A DNA stretch of 64,000 bases from Pictodentalium vernedei (Eukaryota; Mollusca; Scaphopoda; Dentaliida; Dentaliidae), in the NCBI GenBank assembly GCA_031216915.1, contig CM062296.1, positions 669,866,753 to 669,930,752 of the forward strand. The letters are read 5' to 3'. Positions 30,756-43,004 of the stretch are shown here, one piece after another. The translations under genes were made by a program, and so were the position numbers. Positions within the stretch are counted from its first letter, which is position 1; the number at the start of each line of letters is the position of its first letter. The notes under the pieces were generated by a model that worked only from the letters and a program-made list of their open reading frames with translations, had not been told where the DNA came from and searched no databases.

Positions 30756-33700
30756 ATGATGGATCTCCAAAACTATAGGTTACGTGTGGGCCTTTTCATA
30801 ACACGAGCTCAAAGGAGTAAACGGCACAGTTCTCATCTTGATATACAATGTGTACTGCTGGCTAGCCTGTTGTTACAATATAAAATTAGAGGCATAACAA
30901 TAATGATGTTTCTTCTCATCATATCCCCCACTACATTGACTCGTGCTAATATATCAAATTCTTGTATCACATACGAGAATTTATCTGAGCCGGGGAGTAC
31001 ATCAGCTACTCCAACTTTGTTGAAATGTATAAAATCGTCTACTGTCAGTAATCGTTCCCCGAGTAACCAAACGCTACACTATATAGGATTTAGCCTAATA
31101 TTTGTAATTTTTCATTTTTCGTGGGGGCTGCCTATGGTGCACCTTACATTCAATTTGGACACTTTTTGGATGTTGCCCCCTTTGGTATACTTGAGATCTC
31201 TGTTACATGGCGAACTATTCAACAATATTTTTGATATTAGCAGTGCCAACCTAATGTTAAGTCTATGTACAATTAACAGCGTCCCAGATAATCAACTCCA
31301 AATAACTATTCTTTCCAGATATGCTGAACTGCTTCTGTTATACCTTTCGGGAGACATAGAAAAAAAACCCTGGGCCTTCGGATACCTCATTTCATGGAGA
31401 TTTATCAGACGGTTTAAAAATATGCCACTTTAATGTCCAAAGCCTAAAGCCGAAACTCGATCTCCTCAAGTGTGAGTCTGCAGCATATGATATATATACA
31501 TTTTCAGAAACGTGGTTATCACCGACCGACTTAAACACCGACATTCAATTAGATGGATTCCATGACCCAATAAGAAAAGATCGCTCCACCAGGGGAGGGG
31601 GGTGTAGCAGTTTATATCAGAAATTAAATTAGTTTTAAGACACGGCCTGATATCGAAATTCCTCTGTTGGAGTATATTTGGATTGAACTCCTCTCTTCGA
31701 AAGGCTCCACACTGCTTGGTATATTCTATCGACCCCCAAATACCTACACCGAAATTTGGACATTGATTAATGCATCAATAGAAAGAGCCAAGGATACTGC
31801 GATCAGTGATATTATAGTGACTGGTGATTTTAATGACAATCAGATTGGTTCAAGAGGCAGATTTGGAGATATTGCAGATAATTTTAATTTGCATCAGCTC
31901 GTTTCCACACCGACGTATTACACCGAGTCGTCAGCCTCACTACTTGATCTCGTTGCAGTGAGTAGTTCGGTCAGTGTGATAAAATGTGCGACATTAGATC
32001 CTTTCCTTCCAGACTTAACTAGATACCATTGTCCCATATACTTGGAGGTAAATTTCCCCACTGGTGTTCTAAGAAGTAATTTTAAGCGTAAGATATGGCT
32101 TTATGATGACTGCAATTATGCTAACCTCAATAACGAAATTACGAACGCAAGGTGGGATATTATTTTTGATAACCTCAGTCTTGATTCCATGGTTGAAAAC
32201 AAGAGCTCGTTACTTTTAGACTTGGCTTCCAAACACATTCCAAATAAGTCTATCACTGTACGTAAATCAGAACCTCAATGGATGCATAGTAAAATAAGAC
32301 TATTAATTCGACACAGGAAACGCCTTTATCGTAATGCCAAACGCACTGGTTTGGAAGCAGCATGGCACAAATATCGTCAAAAACGAAATGAAGTCGTTTC
32401 GGCAGTTCGCGAAGCAAAACACAATCATTTCAATAAGGTTAAAAACATCCTAGATAATCCATCAAGTAGTTCCTCCACATGATGGAAAACCTTGAAATCA
32501 GTATTAGGCCAAAACAAATCTGAAATAACGAATTTGATATATCAAAATAAACCACTGTCTAGTAACATAGAAATAGCAGAAGCCCTTAACGAATATTTTA
32601 GTAATATAGCCACAATTGATGATTCCCTTGCCATCCTGCCTCCTCCCCAATTTCCTGACCGAACACTGCTAACAAAAATAAACTTGGTCACAACAGATGT
32701 ACATGCTTCGCTTAAATCTCTAAAAATCTCAAAGCGTCTGGGCCAGATTTAATAAGTACGCGACTACTCAAAGAATGTATTAAGTCCTTAACTGAACCCC
32801 TGACCACCTTGTTTAATAAGCTGCTTATGAACTCACACTTTCCGTCACAGTGGAAGAAGGCTAACGTTACGCCAATACTTAAAAAGAAACCGCCCGATTT
32901 GGTCTCTAATTATCGCCCAGTTTCTCTTTTAAGCTGTCTTGGAAAAATGTTTGAAAAATGTATATTTAAGAAATTGTGGTATTTCATAGAGGAGAATAAT
33001 TTGCTGAGTGAGCAACAATCGGGTTTTACACCAGGTGACTCAACTGTACTACAACTCACAGATATCTATGACTCATTTTGCAGTGCACTCGATGAAGGCA
33101 AAGCAGTAAGAGTAGTTTTTTGCGACATTAGCAAAGCTTTTGATAAAGTACGGCATAAAGGCCTTCTTTACAAACTGGAGAAAATTGGGATATCGGGAGA
33201 ACTTTTATTGTTTTTTAAATCTTACCTAGCCGGACGAACCCAGAGAGTAGTTGTTAACTCGGAAATGTCATCGTGGAAATCAATCAACTGTGGTGTGCCA
33301 CAGGGATCTATCCTTGGCCCCCTACTGTTCCTAATTTACATAAATGATATTGTTACTGATCTTACATGTAGTATTCGTTTATTTGCTGACGATACAACTT
33401 TATACTTGATCGTTGACGGCCCTTATCAAGCTTCGGTTATATTGAACGGTGACCTTGCCCTGATTAATAACTGGGCACAATCATGGCTAGTACAATTTAA
33501 CCCACAGAAAACCGAATCCATGATAATATCTTCGAAAAGCAACCCAAATATGCATCCGCCCCTTCTAATGTCAAACACCCAAATCACCGAAGTACCGAAT
33601 CATAAACACTTGGGAATTATTTTCAGTAATAACTGTTCCTGGGATGATCACATCTCAGAAATAACATCAAAAGCTTGGATAAGGCTTGACATGATTAGAA

Positions 33701-34533
33701 GACTCAAATTTAAGTTCGACCGGAAAATATTAGAAAAAATATATTTTGCTTTTATCAGACCAGTTCTTGAGTATGGCGACATAGTTTGGGATAACTGCTC
33801 AGATAATTGTGCTCAACAAATTGAAAAAATATAAATTGCAGCAGCTCGAATTGTCACAGGAGCAACCATAAGTGCCAGCAAGGAGCTGTTATACGTAGAG
33901 ACCGGGTGGGAGTCTCTTCAAGTTAGACGTGATAAGCACAAGCTCATCCAGTTTTTTAAAATGTATCATAACATTGCTCCTGCGTATCTGTCACTCAAAA
34001 TACCTCGCCATGTCTCTATGACCCAAAATTATAATCTTCGTTCCAATAGAGATCTTCGCGTTCCATTTAGTCGAACTAAAAAATATCAAACATCGTTCAT
34101 TCCATCAGCTACTAAATTATGGAACGATATCCCAGAGCACATAAAAGAAAATACGTCCCTTCCAAACTTTAAAAACTACCTCAATCGAAATTGCTTCCGC
34201 CCTCCGCAATATTTTTTCAGCTCTGTTTCAAGAGAAGCTCAAATATACCACTGTAGAATTCGTCTTAAATGCAGTGGACTCAACGATCACCTTTTCCAAA
34301 ATAAAATTGTTGAATCGCCACTTTGTTGTTGTGGAGAATAGGAAACTACAGATCACTTTTTACTGAGGTGCCCTGTTTATTTTACAGCCCGTAGAAATAC
34401 ACTGGGACTGTTGCGGCATCCAATTGATTGTGACATTTTGCTGTATGGTTCTGAGTTTTACTCAAACGAGGTGAACCGAGAAATATTTATTGCGGTGCAC
34501 AATTACATTCTCGCTTCTAAAAGGTTCCAATAA
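30756..34533 (+). pseudogene. LINE ORF2: 2A-like motif, APE endonuclease, reverse transcriptase
   Basis: ORF2 copies the element RNA and nicks target DNA. From the ATG at 30756 about 200 residues precede a 2A-like SGDIE (31347-31361). NPGP follows one frame on (31366-31377), because the A run 31360-31367 is one base too long or too short. The endonuclease follows: FNVQSL and SETWL, then after another frame change near the G run at 31596 come YRPPNT, TGDFND and RYHCPI. RT core: SNYRPVSLLS, FCDISKAFDKV, GVPQGSILGPLLF and the catalytic FADD. The C-terminal end has a CCCGE-ETTDHFLLRCP zinc-type motif. Stops interrupt at 31625, 32480, 33832 and 34339, and a frame change lies near 32740. Jockey/CR1 group. 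Confidence 0.88.
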
Positions 34534-34586
34534 TTGTGGCCAGTGTAATTAAATTAAATTATATTAGATTAGATTAAATTAAATAC

Positions 34587-34927
34587 TTGGTGCCCAACTC
34601 CTTAAAGCGGTGTTTGCCGGTTATTTGGCGGGTGCTATGCGGCGGGCGATTGACATGTGTAGGACATGACAATTCAGACATTTATCTTTTCTCTCTCTTG
34701 CGTGTGTCTGAAGCTGCATTCATGGTGATATATATCGCCACCTTGGATGGGAGGTGTCCCAGCTGCAGTGCTTTGACATTGCAGCTGGCGCCCTTCCCCT
34801 CTAAGGTGGCGATATTGTCTGAACAAACTAGTCAAGTTAGTAAGTTATATCCCTAGGTAAATTAGTGAGTGTCTCATCATTGGCATCAGAGACACCCAAC
34901 TCTCTCGATCTCTCTTTCTATCTCTCT

Positions 34928-34968
<41 letters not shown>

Positions 34969-35215
34969 TACTCGTCATATTTATTCCCTTATAAATTAAT
35001 GTAAGCAAGAGGTTAAGGAACAACTACAAACTTATAGTGTTGTGAAATTAATTCTGATCTTCTTGCCATTCTTCAACTGTATATATGTAATTTTGTTTGT
35101 TTTGTGGAGATGACGAATAATAAGCTTTTAGCTTACAGTCGAATTCACTACCTTGTTCGCATTCTACTTATGTTTGCTTGTACATTTGGAAATAAATATT
35201 GTTTAAACTAAATAA
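34587..35215. other. Non-coding; CT microsatellite
   Basis: Contains TATCGCCACCTTGGATGGGA with a near-complement at about 34803 (GGTGGCGATA), enclosing GTCCCAGCTGCAGTGC and GCAGCTGG, that is an imperfect 100-base hairpin (34729-34813). A (CT)n tract lies at about 34936-34968. The sequence may be LINE 3' untranslated DNA, as an AATAAA lies at 35194, but this is not certain. Confidence 0.5.
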
Positions 35216-35969
35216 TACTTGAATCTGGGATAAGAATTCTAAACGTCGTTTTAAATAAAATACAACGTGCTTGTTTTTCTAAAGTACCACTGATATGTCA
35301 TTAGTGCAGCTTGAGTGTCAACACAAGAGGAGGGAAAAACGAAAATTAGCGCAGATAAATTCATTAAGATGCGCTGTATGTAACGCTAAATTGTCACCGA
35401 ATTTTCTCAGGGGAAACAATTTGGGAATATATATGCTATCTTTTTCGTACGATTCAATGTATTTTTACATGAAAGATCAAGAATTTTAGCGATTAGTAAT
35501 ATCCTCTATCGAGCTGTTGAGCTATATAAGCGTTATGCAAAATTGTGCTTGTACAGAATTTTTATCGCGACGAGACTCGTTTGGATGACTTATAGCAACG
35601 AATTGCGCTTGCGCGACTCGTAGCTTTTCCTCCCCAAAACGAATTGAGTCGCGGTAAAAGATTGTTACAAGCAAAATGAGCACACGACACTTTTATCTAC
35701 CATTCAGTCAATAAAACCCATTATTTCCAAATGAAACAAAATATTGCATTTTGATTGGCTGAGAGGTACGGTGTAACTTGCAATCCACAGTGTTTTTTTT
35801 TTTACACCGTGATGAATCACTGTGTAAAAACAAGAATATACAATAGCAGGCTATATAGCTAAAAAAAGAATCCATTTTTAATTATTAATTCATACCTTCT
35901 GATCGGTTATGTAAGAACAAAAATAAAAATACAGAAAATTTAATGTGTATGTGCAATAAAATATTACAG
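35216..35969. other. No gene recognised
   Basis: Non-coding. An imperfect palindrome CACAGTGTTTTT...TACACCGTGATGAATCACTGTGTA lies at about 35789-35828. Confidence 0.4.
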
Positions 35970-36022
35970 ATATGGATGTCATTGGAACTGGCTCATTGAG
36001 CCAGTTCCAATGACATCCATAT
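35970..36022. repeat. 53-base hairpin related to TTAA-element cores
   Basis: Arms ATATGGATGTCATTGGAACT and near complement around GGCTCATTGAGCC. The core ATTGGAAC--GCTC resembles the core of designs A and B. Outside, ACAGAAAATTT (35931-35941) is inverted at about 36055-36066, suggesting a larger foldback element. Confidence 0.78.
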
Positions 36023-36127
36023 TTGTCTGGTTTTATTAAGAAACTATCAAAGTACAAATTTTCTGTCGGTTGTTCCCACAATGTAGCTTAAAGTATTAAG
36101 AACACCAAAATTCTTGGAATTAAATCC

Positions 36128-36264
36128 GTTATCCTTGTGTTTTCCAGGGTGTATGGGAGTTTACACCGGTCTGGGAACTCATACACCCTTCGGCTTTGCC
36201 TCAGGGTGTTTTAGTTCCCAAACCGGTGTAAATTCCCATATACCCTGGAAAACACAAGGATAAC
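36128..36264. repeat. 137-base hairpin
   Basis: Arms GTTATCCTTGTGTTTTCCAG and complement over about 65 bases, tip CCCTTCGGCTTTGCCTCAGGG. Both arms contain ACACCGGT. Confidence 0.87.
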
Positions 36265-37068
36265 TAATATTACCATCTTTTCACGAAAATGGCCATTGAC
36301 AAACAAAAAATGTCATCCTTCAACAATAACAAGAAAACGTTTCGTGCAAGTACAAGCGCTCGAGAAAATGCTCACGAAACACTCTCATTTGTGCATATAT
36401 CATGCAATCTCTTCGAATTAGAACATGACAAGAAACATTCTGCGAACAAACTTGAATCTCTCTCACTTAAAAAAGATGAATATCACATATCAAAGCATTG
36501 TGACTGGTGGTTCTCAAGAAATTATTTTAAAATGATTTCAAGTTTATTGGATAGGGTACCAACTTATGGTAGTTAATATCTTCATTCAAGAACACTTGGA
36601 AGGGAAATGGCTGCAAGTACACTGTAAATTCAGAAATGTTTATGCCAGCTTATTACACTTGCGCAATATTGAAACAGTTTATATAAAGGGATTACACTGA
36701 AAAATGAAAACGAGAAGTAGTAACGAATCCCGCACATTGGTGGATCCCGCATGTATATGGTTCCATTTTCTTTTCTTTTATTTGGGGGGTGGGTGGGGGC
36801 TCCAAGTTAATTGAATCCACCTGAGAATTCAGTACCACGTGATCTGGGCCAATTATTACCCCACTGTATACACACGCGCACGCACGCACGCTAAATGAAA
36901 TTGTATTGGGTGATAAAATATAATCAAACTCAGTCCAAGCATAATTTTTTCCACCGGGCAATGATATTTCGAACCAAATTCAATTCAGCTCATAAGGTCA
37001 GCCAAGGGATAGGCTAGTGGTTTGCTGGCAAAACTCGAGAATTATATATTTGTAGTTCCCAAGGATCT
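36265..37068. other. No gene recognised
   Basis: Includes an unrecognised open stretch at 36289-36576 (95 residues, opens at ATG) without family features, and G-rich and CA-rich patches. Probably non-coding. Confidence 0.35.
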
Positions 37069-37253
37069 CTTCAAATCAGGCATGTCAAAGTACCGTCAGT
37101 ACCAACATAATCGGTACCGGGACGGGACAGAGTCTGTCCCGGCGAAACCGGTACCGGTATTGGGACACATCAACAATTGGGTGACATATCGCAGTCAGAT
37201 GGGAGAAATTCGCATTTAAACCGCCCCAGTCCCCAAGATCGCAAGACAAACAT

Positions 37254-37320
37254 CGTCGCGTGAGAACCATAAGGTTCTATCTTCCAGCGGAAGATAGAAC
37301 CTTATGGTTCTCACACGACG
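37254..37320. repeat. 67-base hairpin shared with 24456-24530
   Basis: Arms CGTCGCGTGAGAACCATAAG and near complement, tip TTCCAGCGGAA. Almost the same sequence as the hairpin at 24456. Confidence 0.9.
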
Positions 37321-37336
37321 ACATGGCATCGTGCCG

Positions 37337-37417
37337 ATTATTCTGCGGCGACATCAAAGTAATCATAAAGCACGAGGATCGTGCTTTATGATTACTTTGA
37401 TGTCGCCACAGAATAAT
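37337..37417. repeat. 81-base hairpin
   Basis: Arms ATTATTCTGCGGCGACATCA and complement with one or two mismatches, centre CACGAGGATCGTG. Confidence 0.9.
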
Positions 37418-37733
37418 GTCTTTGAAGTAGCCGATGACGGAGCTTTCATTGTCTTTGATGCCCCGTTTGAAAAGTCAAAATAGTCTGCCTTATCGAGGTC
37501 GTGGTGTAGACAGAACATGCACCTTTAGAGTGTTTTGATATGCTCATTTGCAAATAAGTTGAAAGTCTGTCGTGCAAGTGTGCCATACATGATTATTAGC
37601 CCTCGTTCAATTAGGAACTTCCCCATAAGACAATATCGTCCCGGTACCGGCGGGACAGTAGACTCAGTACCGGTACCGGTTGGGGCATGAGAACACCGAC
37701 GGTACCGTACCGGTTGACATTCCTGCTTCAAAT

Positions 37734-38820
37734 ACATGACGAGACTTCATTCAAATTTTGTAGATGCGCGCAAATAACAGTGAAAGTGACTTTACATTTC
37801 AAAGTTCTCTCAATGTCACTTTCAGGTATTGCGATTCGTTTTTTTTAAATACTTTTTTGAGGGGGTGGGGGCGTGGTGGATTGTTTATGTACTGACATGG
37901 CATGTGTGTTGAGGAAAGGGTATTGTGTTTAACAGACACACTGGCGGAAATTGTCCTTCATGCGCGCGTGCTTTCTGTTCTCGCGACGTCATGTGACTTT
38001 CATTGTTTCTGCAATAACGATACAAGATCTTTTATCGCCGATTTTATATCGTTACTGATATTGCGTTTTGGGTAAATGGTTGCGATTGCGTTTTAGGGAA
38101 ATGGTAGAAAAAACATTATAACACTATGGGCAGTGATTAAAATAACTTGTATTGTAATTAAATAGCAAAACATAATTACTCCAGATCTCAAGCCTGCACA
38201 CAGGGGTGTCACTAACCCACTGAAAATAGTGGGGGGGGGGGGGGCTATACTACCCTACTGATAGAGGACATTACCTCCCCTCCCTTTTGGAAACCGCACA
38301 ATTAGCTCATAAATCAATCAGTTCTGGCAAGCTTGCCCTGATCGAACATGTTGCCGATAAGCTTATATTGTTTTGTGTATGTCCTGAACTGCATCGGTAC
38401 ATGTCAGGTGCCCTGGTTGCAGGACACCAGGCTTGTCGAGATGAATTATTAACACTCACGCAGGACAGTATTCCTAGAATCATCTTAAAACTTAACCTCT
38501 GTTCGTGGGTCGATTAATTGCTCTGCTGGTTGTAACCTGCCAACCTCTGCCCTAGGAACGGATAACTCAAGAATTTTTATAGGGGCATGTAACGCACACA
38601 CTCCATGCTTTACGACCCAACAGCAACCATCCTGAGTTCAGATTGGCATAGCCAAGATGTTTAAATTAACGATTGTAACAATATGTTGCACCCAGTGAAA
38701 CCCAGCGAAATCGCCGTGTCTGTTTTACTGGCGGTCTTCGTAGTACTACACCTCACTTCATGCTGACGTGTTCTCGCACTCCAAAAATAACAACATGATT
38801 TGCCTGATATCCAATAATCT
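37734..38820. other. No gene recognised
   Basis: Non-coding, with a poly(G) run at about 38230. An open stretch at 38287-38517 has no recognisable family. Confidence 0.4.
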
Positions 38821-38919
38821 CTACGTCACACTTAGACCTACCGGCGCTTACGGGGAAAAAAGTGTGCCTCAGGTACACTTTTTTTCTCGAAGCCCCGGTA
38901 GGCCTGTGGTGAGACGTAG
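38821..38919. repeat. 99-base imperfect hairpin
   Basis: Outer arms CTACGTCACACTTAGACCTA with a near complement, inner arms GGGGAAAAAAGTGTGCCT/AGGTACACTTTTTTTCTCG, and GGCGCTTACGG against CGAAGCCCC. Confidence 0.8.
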
Positions 38920-39702
38920 AAATTGTGGGCACGGAAACGCATCTCAGAAATGAAACATAGCCTCATCTCAGAAAGGCAACTTTCAACTTATAAAAATGAT
39001 ACCAAGAAGTTTTGTATAATAATTTAATTAACGGTCATATTCATGTTTCATGTAACTTGGTGTCCAATCCATTAAAGATATTGTTGCCATGAAACGGCCA
39101 TGGCTGTTCAAATGGCATTAAAACTAATCGATCAGACCATTAGTCAATCAGCCGTCAAATCAGTAAACAAAAGTATACAACCTTCACCAGGCCACAACGA
39201 ATAGCTAAAATATTACTCATTTTGTAATGGGCCTACTTGAGGAAATTGTTTAGGGTAACAGTCGCGTGATTTGGGAGTTTTCTACACTTTTCTTTTCTAA
39301 TAAAATGTATTCTGTTCACGGGGCTCGCGTGGCCGGTGCAGAATCTGTAGACCTGCCGCAGTTGCACAGGATGTGCCGCCCTCTTGGAAGTTGTGATCCT
39401 GGAAACTTCAACCAGCTAGAAACAAACAACTCGTCGTCGATGATGTCCGAATTAAAATTTCCAAAACTGGTGAAAATTTAACGATATTTTCGATCTCTCA
39501 TGAACAATGACTGGCGCTGCTCCTCAATACAGAAAACAAATTATATGAAAAATAAGCGTGTACCACCGGCCTTGTGGTCGTTCACAAATATAAGTTTGGG
39601 CAACATGCCTGGAATTTACGCAACTGAACAGGTTCACAGTTGGTACATTGATGGTAGGGCGACATTTTGTCCATTTTGTGTTTGAAAATCTGGCGGAATT
39701 TG
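38920..39702. other. No gene recognised
   Basis: Non-coding; short open stretches (39266-39481) have no family features. Confidence 0.4.
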
Positions 39703-39706
39703 TTAA

Positions 39707-39951
39707 CCCTTTACCTAACATGAAAAGCAGACGACACTTGTAAAAACAATTCTTGAATAATTTTTTTTTTTTCGTTTTTTGTCTCAGAAATATAGGTTAT
39801 GACCCCTCATTGGAACGAGCTCGACGAGCGCGTTCCAATGAGGTGTCATAGCCTATGTTTTTGATACAAAAAAATGAAAAAATAATGAAAATTAATTGGC
39901 GATTTTTGACAATAGCGCTGGCCGGTTTTTGCCGTCACGTTGGGCAAAGGG
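39707..39951. mobile_element. TTAA hairpin element, design B
   Basis: TTAA at 39703-39706 and 39952-39955. Starts CCCTTTACCTAACATGAAAA, ends CACGTTGGGCAAAGGG. The core palindrome is AGGTTATGACCCCTCATTGG-AACGAGCTCGACGAGC. Confidence 0.9.
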
Positions 39952-39955
39952 TTAA

Positions 39956-40135
39956 CTTATTTTCCCACATTTTAGAAGAGTGGACAGTTGGGGGGGGGGG
40001 GGGATCCTGAAACTAATTAATGGGGAGGGGGGAGGGTTAAAATTTCATCACAGACAGATCCAAGAGGGGAAGAGAACAGCTAAAATCACTCGGAAGCTGG
40101 AGGGTTCTGTGAATCCTTTACGTAAACGTGGCGTT
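39956..40135. other. Poly(G) patch, non-coding
   Basis: A run of about 15 G begins at 39990, followed by GGGGAGGGGGGAGGG. Confidence 0.5.
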
Positions 40136-40203
40136 TAATGTCCCCAAAATACGTTTGTAGACAACATTATTAGCCTGGTGTGCCAGGGTATTTTGGGACA
40201 TTA
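40136..40203. repeat. 68-base short hairpin
   Basis: Arms TAATGTCCCCAAAATAC and GTATTTTGGGACATTA, with a 35-base loop. Confidence 0.75.
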
Positions 40204-41382
40204 TATTATGTATTGTTTTATAAGGACCCCGGTGTTCAAGCACGGCACATACATATGGCTGCTGACATCGGAAGCTATTAAGAGATGGGTTTTTTAACTA
40301 AATATCCAAATTATAATGTGATTATAAAGCACATGTGCGCGCATCGAAAATGGAGAAGATTTTAGATAGAATGTGCCCGGAGTACGCCCCAGCCTGAAAT
40401 CGCCACATAATAGGTGCTGCTTTCTGGACTTTCTGATAGCAACGGGAGGATTTGCTTTCCAACAATGGAGGAGCAGTCACGCCAAAATCAAGCAGAGTCG
40501 GAACAACACGCGATATTCAAATTATCGTTCAGTCTGCTCCACCACCACTAGCTTTCATTTTGAGATCAGTCATAAGTTGAGGCCATTTTAAAATGCCTGC
40601 GCTCATTGAATATTTATATACACAATCACGGCTTTGCGTTAGATTGTTTCTTATCGTGCGTGTTATATTGCAACTGGCGACGTTAGGTGAAGGTTTAACA
40701 CACACACGGGCAAATAAAATCCTAAACAACCAAGGACACTTGACTATTAATGAGCAGCAATAGGAACGAAACACCCGAGTCTCTTCGTTATCAAACTGAT
40801 TTACCACAAGATCAGGTAACAACTACGCAATGTTGGTGTCCCATGTACTCAGTTTTCACACGATACCCTGGGATGGTACTATTGTAAGTTGAGAGGCTTT
40901 CTACTGGAGGAGGGGGTTATTTCAAGGATGAGTGTATGAACATTTAAAGATACTGTCTTTTCTAATGTTGGTCAGCATAGGTATGCGAGAGTACATCGCC
41001 TCTTAAGTACAACAAAGGGCCTTGTTGTACTCAAGGGACGATATTTGAAGATAATATCTGCTGTGAAGATTACGTTCAGTCCTAGAATGGGGATAGCAGG
41101 TCAACAGTCTCCGTGGCTATATGTATCTATCCACAGTAGAGTAAATGTTTACCTCTTTAAATATCTGCACACCATAAATTATTATCTGAGAGATCTTTCC
41201 AATCAGTACATGTATCACCAGAAATGGCTGAAATAGTGAAAGTCCTTGTGTCCATCTGATTGTATGTAGAGATTAAATTCTGAGTCACTCTTGTCGGGGA
41301 AGTACCCACGATTTTTAGACATGGGGAATACGTTTGGAATACATATAGAAAATATCTCCACCGCCGCTATCTTGTGGAGTGT

Positions 41383-41413
<31 letters not shown>

Positions 41414-42022
41414 TTACTATAAATAAACAATGCTCATCAACAACAAAATTACTCGAAGGTTTTGAATTTTCGAATCCCCGCATTTGCCGATCTTTTTGAA
41501 GCATACTGTGATGATGAATGTGCACAACTTTCGTGGCAATACAAAATGAATATTTACAACATATTTTAGTCCAAGATTGTTGGACAGTTGATACAGTGTA
41601 ACTAGCTTTTATGCCAGGTAAGCATCATGACGTTTGATGAAGCGAAAGTTGTTACGCCGTGACTGCAGTTACAGCGTAACAACTTCCACATCATCAAGTA
41701 TCATCGATTGGAGGAGTTAACGCGTTGGTTGACTCGACGCCATCTTTCGAGTTGCGCCGTTTTCACTGAAATTCCCACAATCCAGTTGGACAGAGCTCAG
41801 CGGTATTAACAAACTACAGTTTAGACGACTGAAACTTGCAACACAGCTAAACAATAAAAAATATCGCAGTCGAGCTTAAATGACTATCTCGATATTCATT
41901 TCATTTTGCCGACCACCTGGCTCGGTAAAATTTTACTAGATGTGTCAGTACGACAAATACCGCGAGCTAAAAAAAATGTCCTGAAAACGGATTCGCTGAG
42001 TTTTCACATCATAACCTATATT
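40204..42022. other. No gene recognised
   Basis: Non-coding, with a short hairpin GTACAACAAAGGG/CCTTGTTGTAC at about 41008-41034, a (GT)n-poly(G) tract at about 41379-41413 and an inverted pair GTTGTTACGCCGTGA/TTACAGCGTAACAAC at about 41649-41684. Confidence 0.4.
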
Positions 42023-42500
42023 CAAGGTCAATAACTCCTCGAAAAATCATTCGACCTGGTTCAAACTCGCACTTGATTCATAGGTGCCCATGACAACCCA
42101 ACATACCAGAAATTAGCCAATTATCTCAATATATGGTGAAGATATGCGGAAAACTATTATTTCGGAAGCTCAAGGTCAATAACTCCGTGAAAAATCATCC
42201 GACCGGGACCAAACTCGAACTCGATTTGTAGGTACCGATGACCTATTACAAGTACCCGTGACAAAGTCAGATGTCAGAAATCAGCCAATTATGTCAATGC
42301 AGGTGAAAAAAGTCCGGAAAACTATTATTTCGGAAGTTCAAGGTCGAAAACACAGCGAAATATCTTCCGATCGGAACCAAACTCGAACTCGATTTGTACG
42401 TACCCATGACAAAGCCAGATACCACAAATCAGCCAATTACGTCAATGTATTGTGAGAGAAAGTCGAGAGACTGTTATTTCGGAATGGCGGAAAGACAGAA
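42023..42500 (+). repeat. Three diverged ~155-base tandem units
   Basis: Each unit begins CAAGGTCRAWAAC, followed by GAAAAATCATYCGACC, AAACTCGAACTCGATTTGTA, CCATGACAAAG, AATCAGCCAATTA-GTCAAT and ATTATTTCGGAA. Starts at about 42023, 42172 and 42339. Non-coding. Confidence 0.78.
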
Positions 42501-42861
42501 TGACAAGGGTAAAACTATATGTCCCTGCCATTTTATGGTGGGGGGGATAAAAATTCGAGACGAATTTTATACATATCATTCGAGAAAAAGACTCATTGAT
42601 ATTCTCAATTTTTTATATCGTACAACTGCGTGGAGAACCAAACCTATTATATACAGTGAGATTAACAGTATTTTGGAAATCATCAGTTTCAATGTTTAAA
42701 GCCAGAAGAATTTGTGAAGGTGTGTGCTGACCGTACGGTTGTCCATAAATGGGTTGATAAGTTGGTCTTGTATTCTAACAGAATTGTAATTATGTAACAT
42801 AGAGTAGATGGCTGAATCTGTAAGGTCCAATACCAAGATTTGATAATTCCAGTGAATATAG
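42501..42861. other. No gene recognised
   Basis: Non-coding stretch between the tandem units and the hairpin at 42862. Confidence 0.4.
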
Positions 42862-43004
42862 AATAAACGTTTTGTGTTTTCAAGTAAAAAATGTATTTAA
42901 CGAGTAGGATTAAGAATGAAACCGACGAGCCTCTGGCGAGTCGGTTTCATTCTTAATTCTACGAGCAGAATAATTTTTTTACTTGAAAACATTATACGTT
43001 TATT
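42862..43004. repeat. 143-base hairpin
   Basis: Arms AATAAACGTTTTGTGTTTTC and near complement over about 65 bases, tip CGAGCCTCTGGCGAG. The outer flank TTTGTTTATCTCATAA resembles the flank of the hairpin at 23210, so the two may belong to one family. Confidence 0.85.

Larger units (their letters stand above)
26542..34586 (+). mobile_element. Non-LTR retrotransposon of the Jockey/CR1 group, interrupted and decayed
   Basis: Has ORF1 (27277-28182), an APE-type endonuclease plus reverse transcriptase ORF2 (30756-34533) and a short AT-rich tail of TTAAATTAAATTA type (34548-34586). The 5' end is uncertain. About 2.6 kb of inserted minisatellite and TTAA elements separate the two ORFs. ORF2 has several breaks, so it is inactive. 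That the two ORFs come from one copy is inferred from shared strand and order. Confidence 0.75.
37077..37725. mobile_element. hAT-like miniature element with perfect 8-bp duplication and nested hairpins
   Basis: Ends CAGGCATGTCAA and the complement of CAGGAATGTCAA, with the target duplication CTTCAAAT exact at 37069-37076 and 37726-37733. Both arms are dense in GGTACCGG and GGGACGGGAC-type blocks. Two hairpins lie inside (37254-37320 and 37337-37417). No transposase. Confidence 0.88.

Noticed and set aside
36289-36576. Small host protein
   Set aside because: Open by ATG for 95 codons, but low complexity with no recognisable motif; directly beside a hairpin element.
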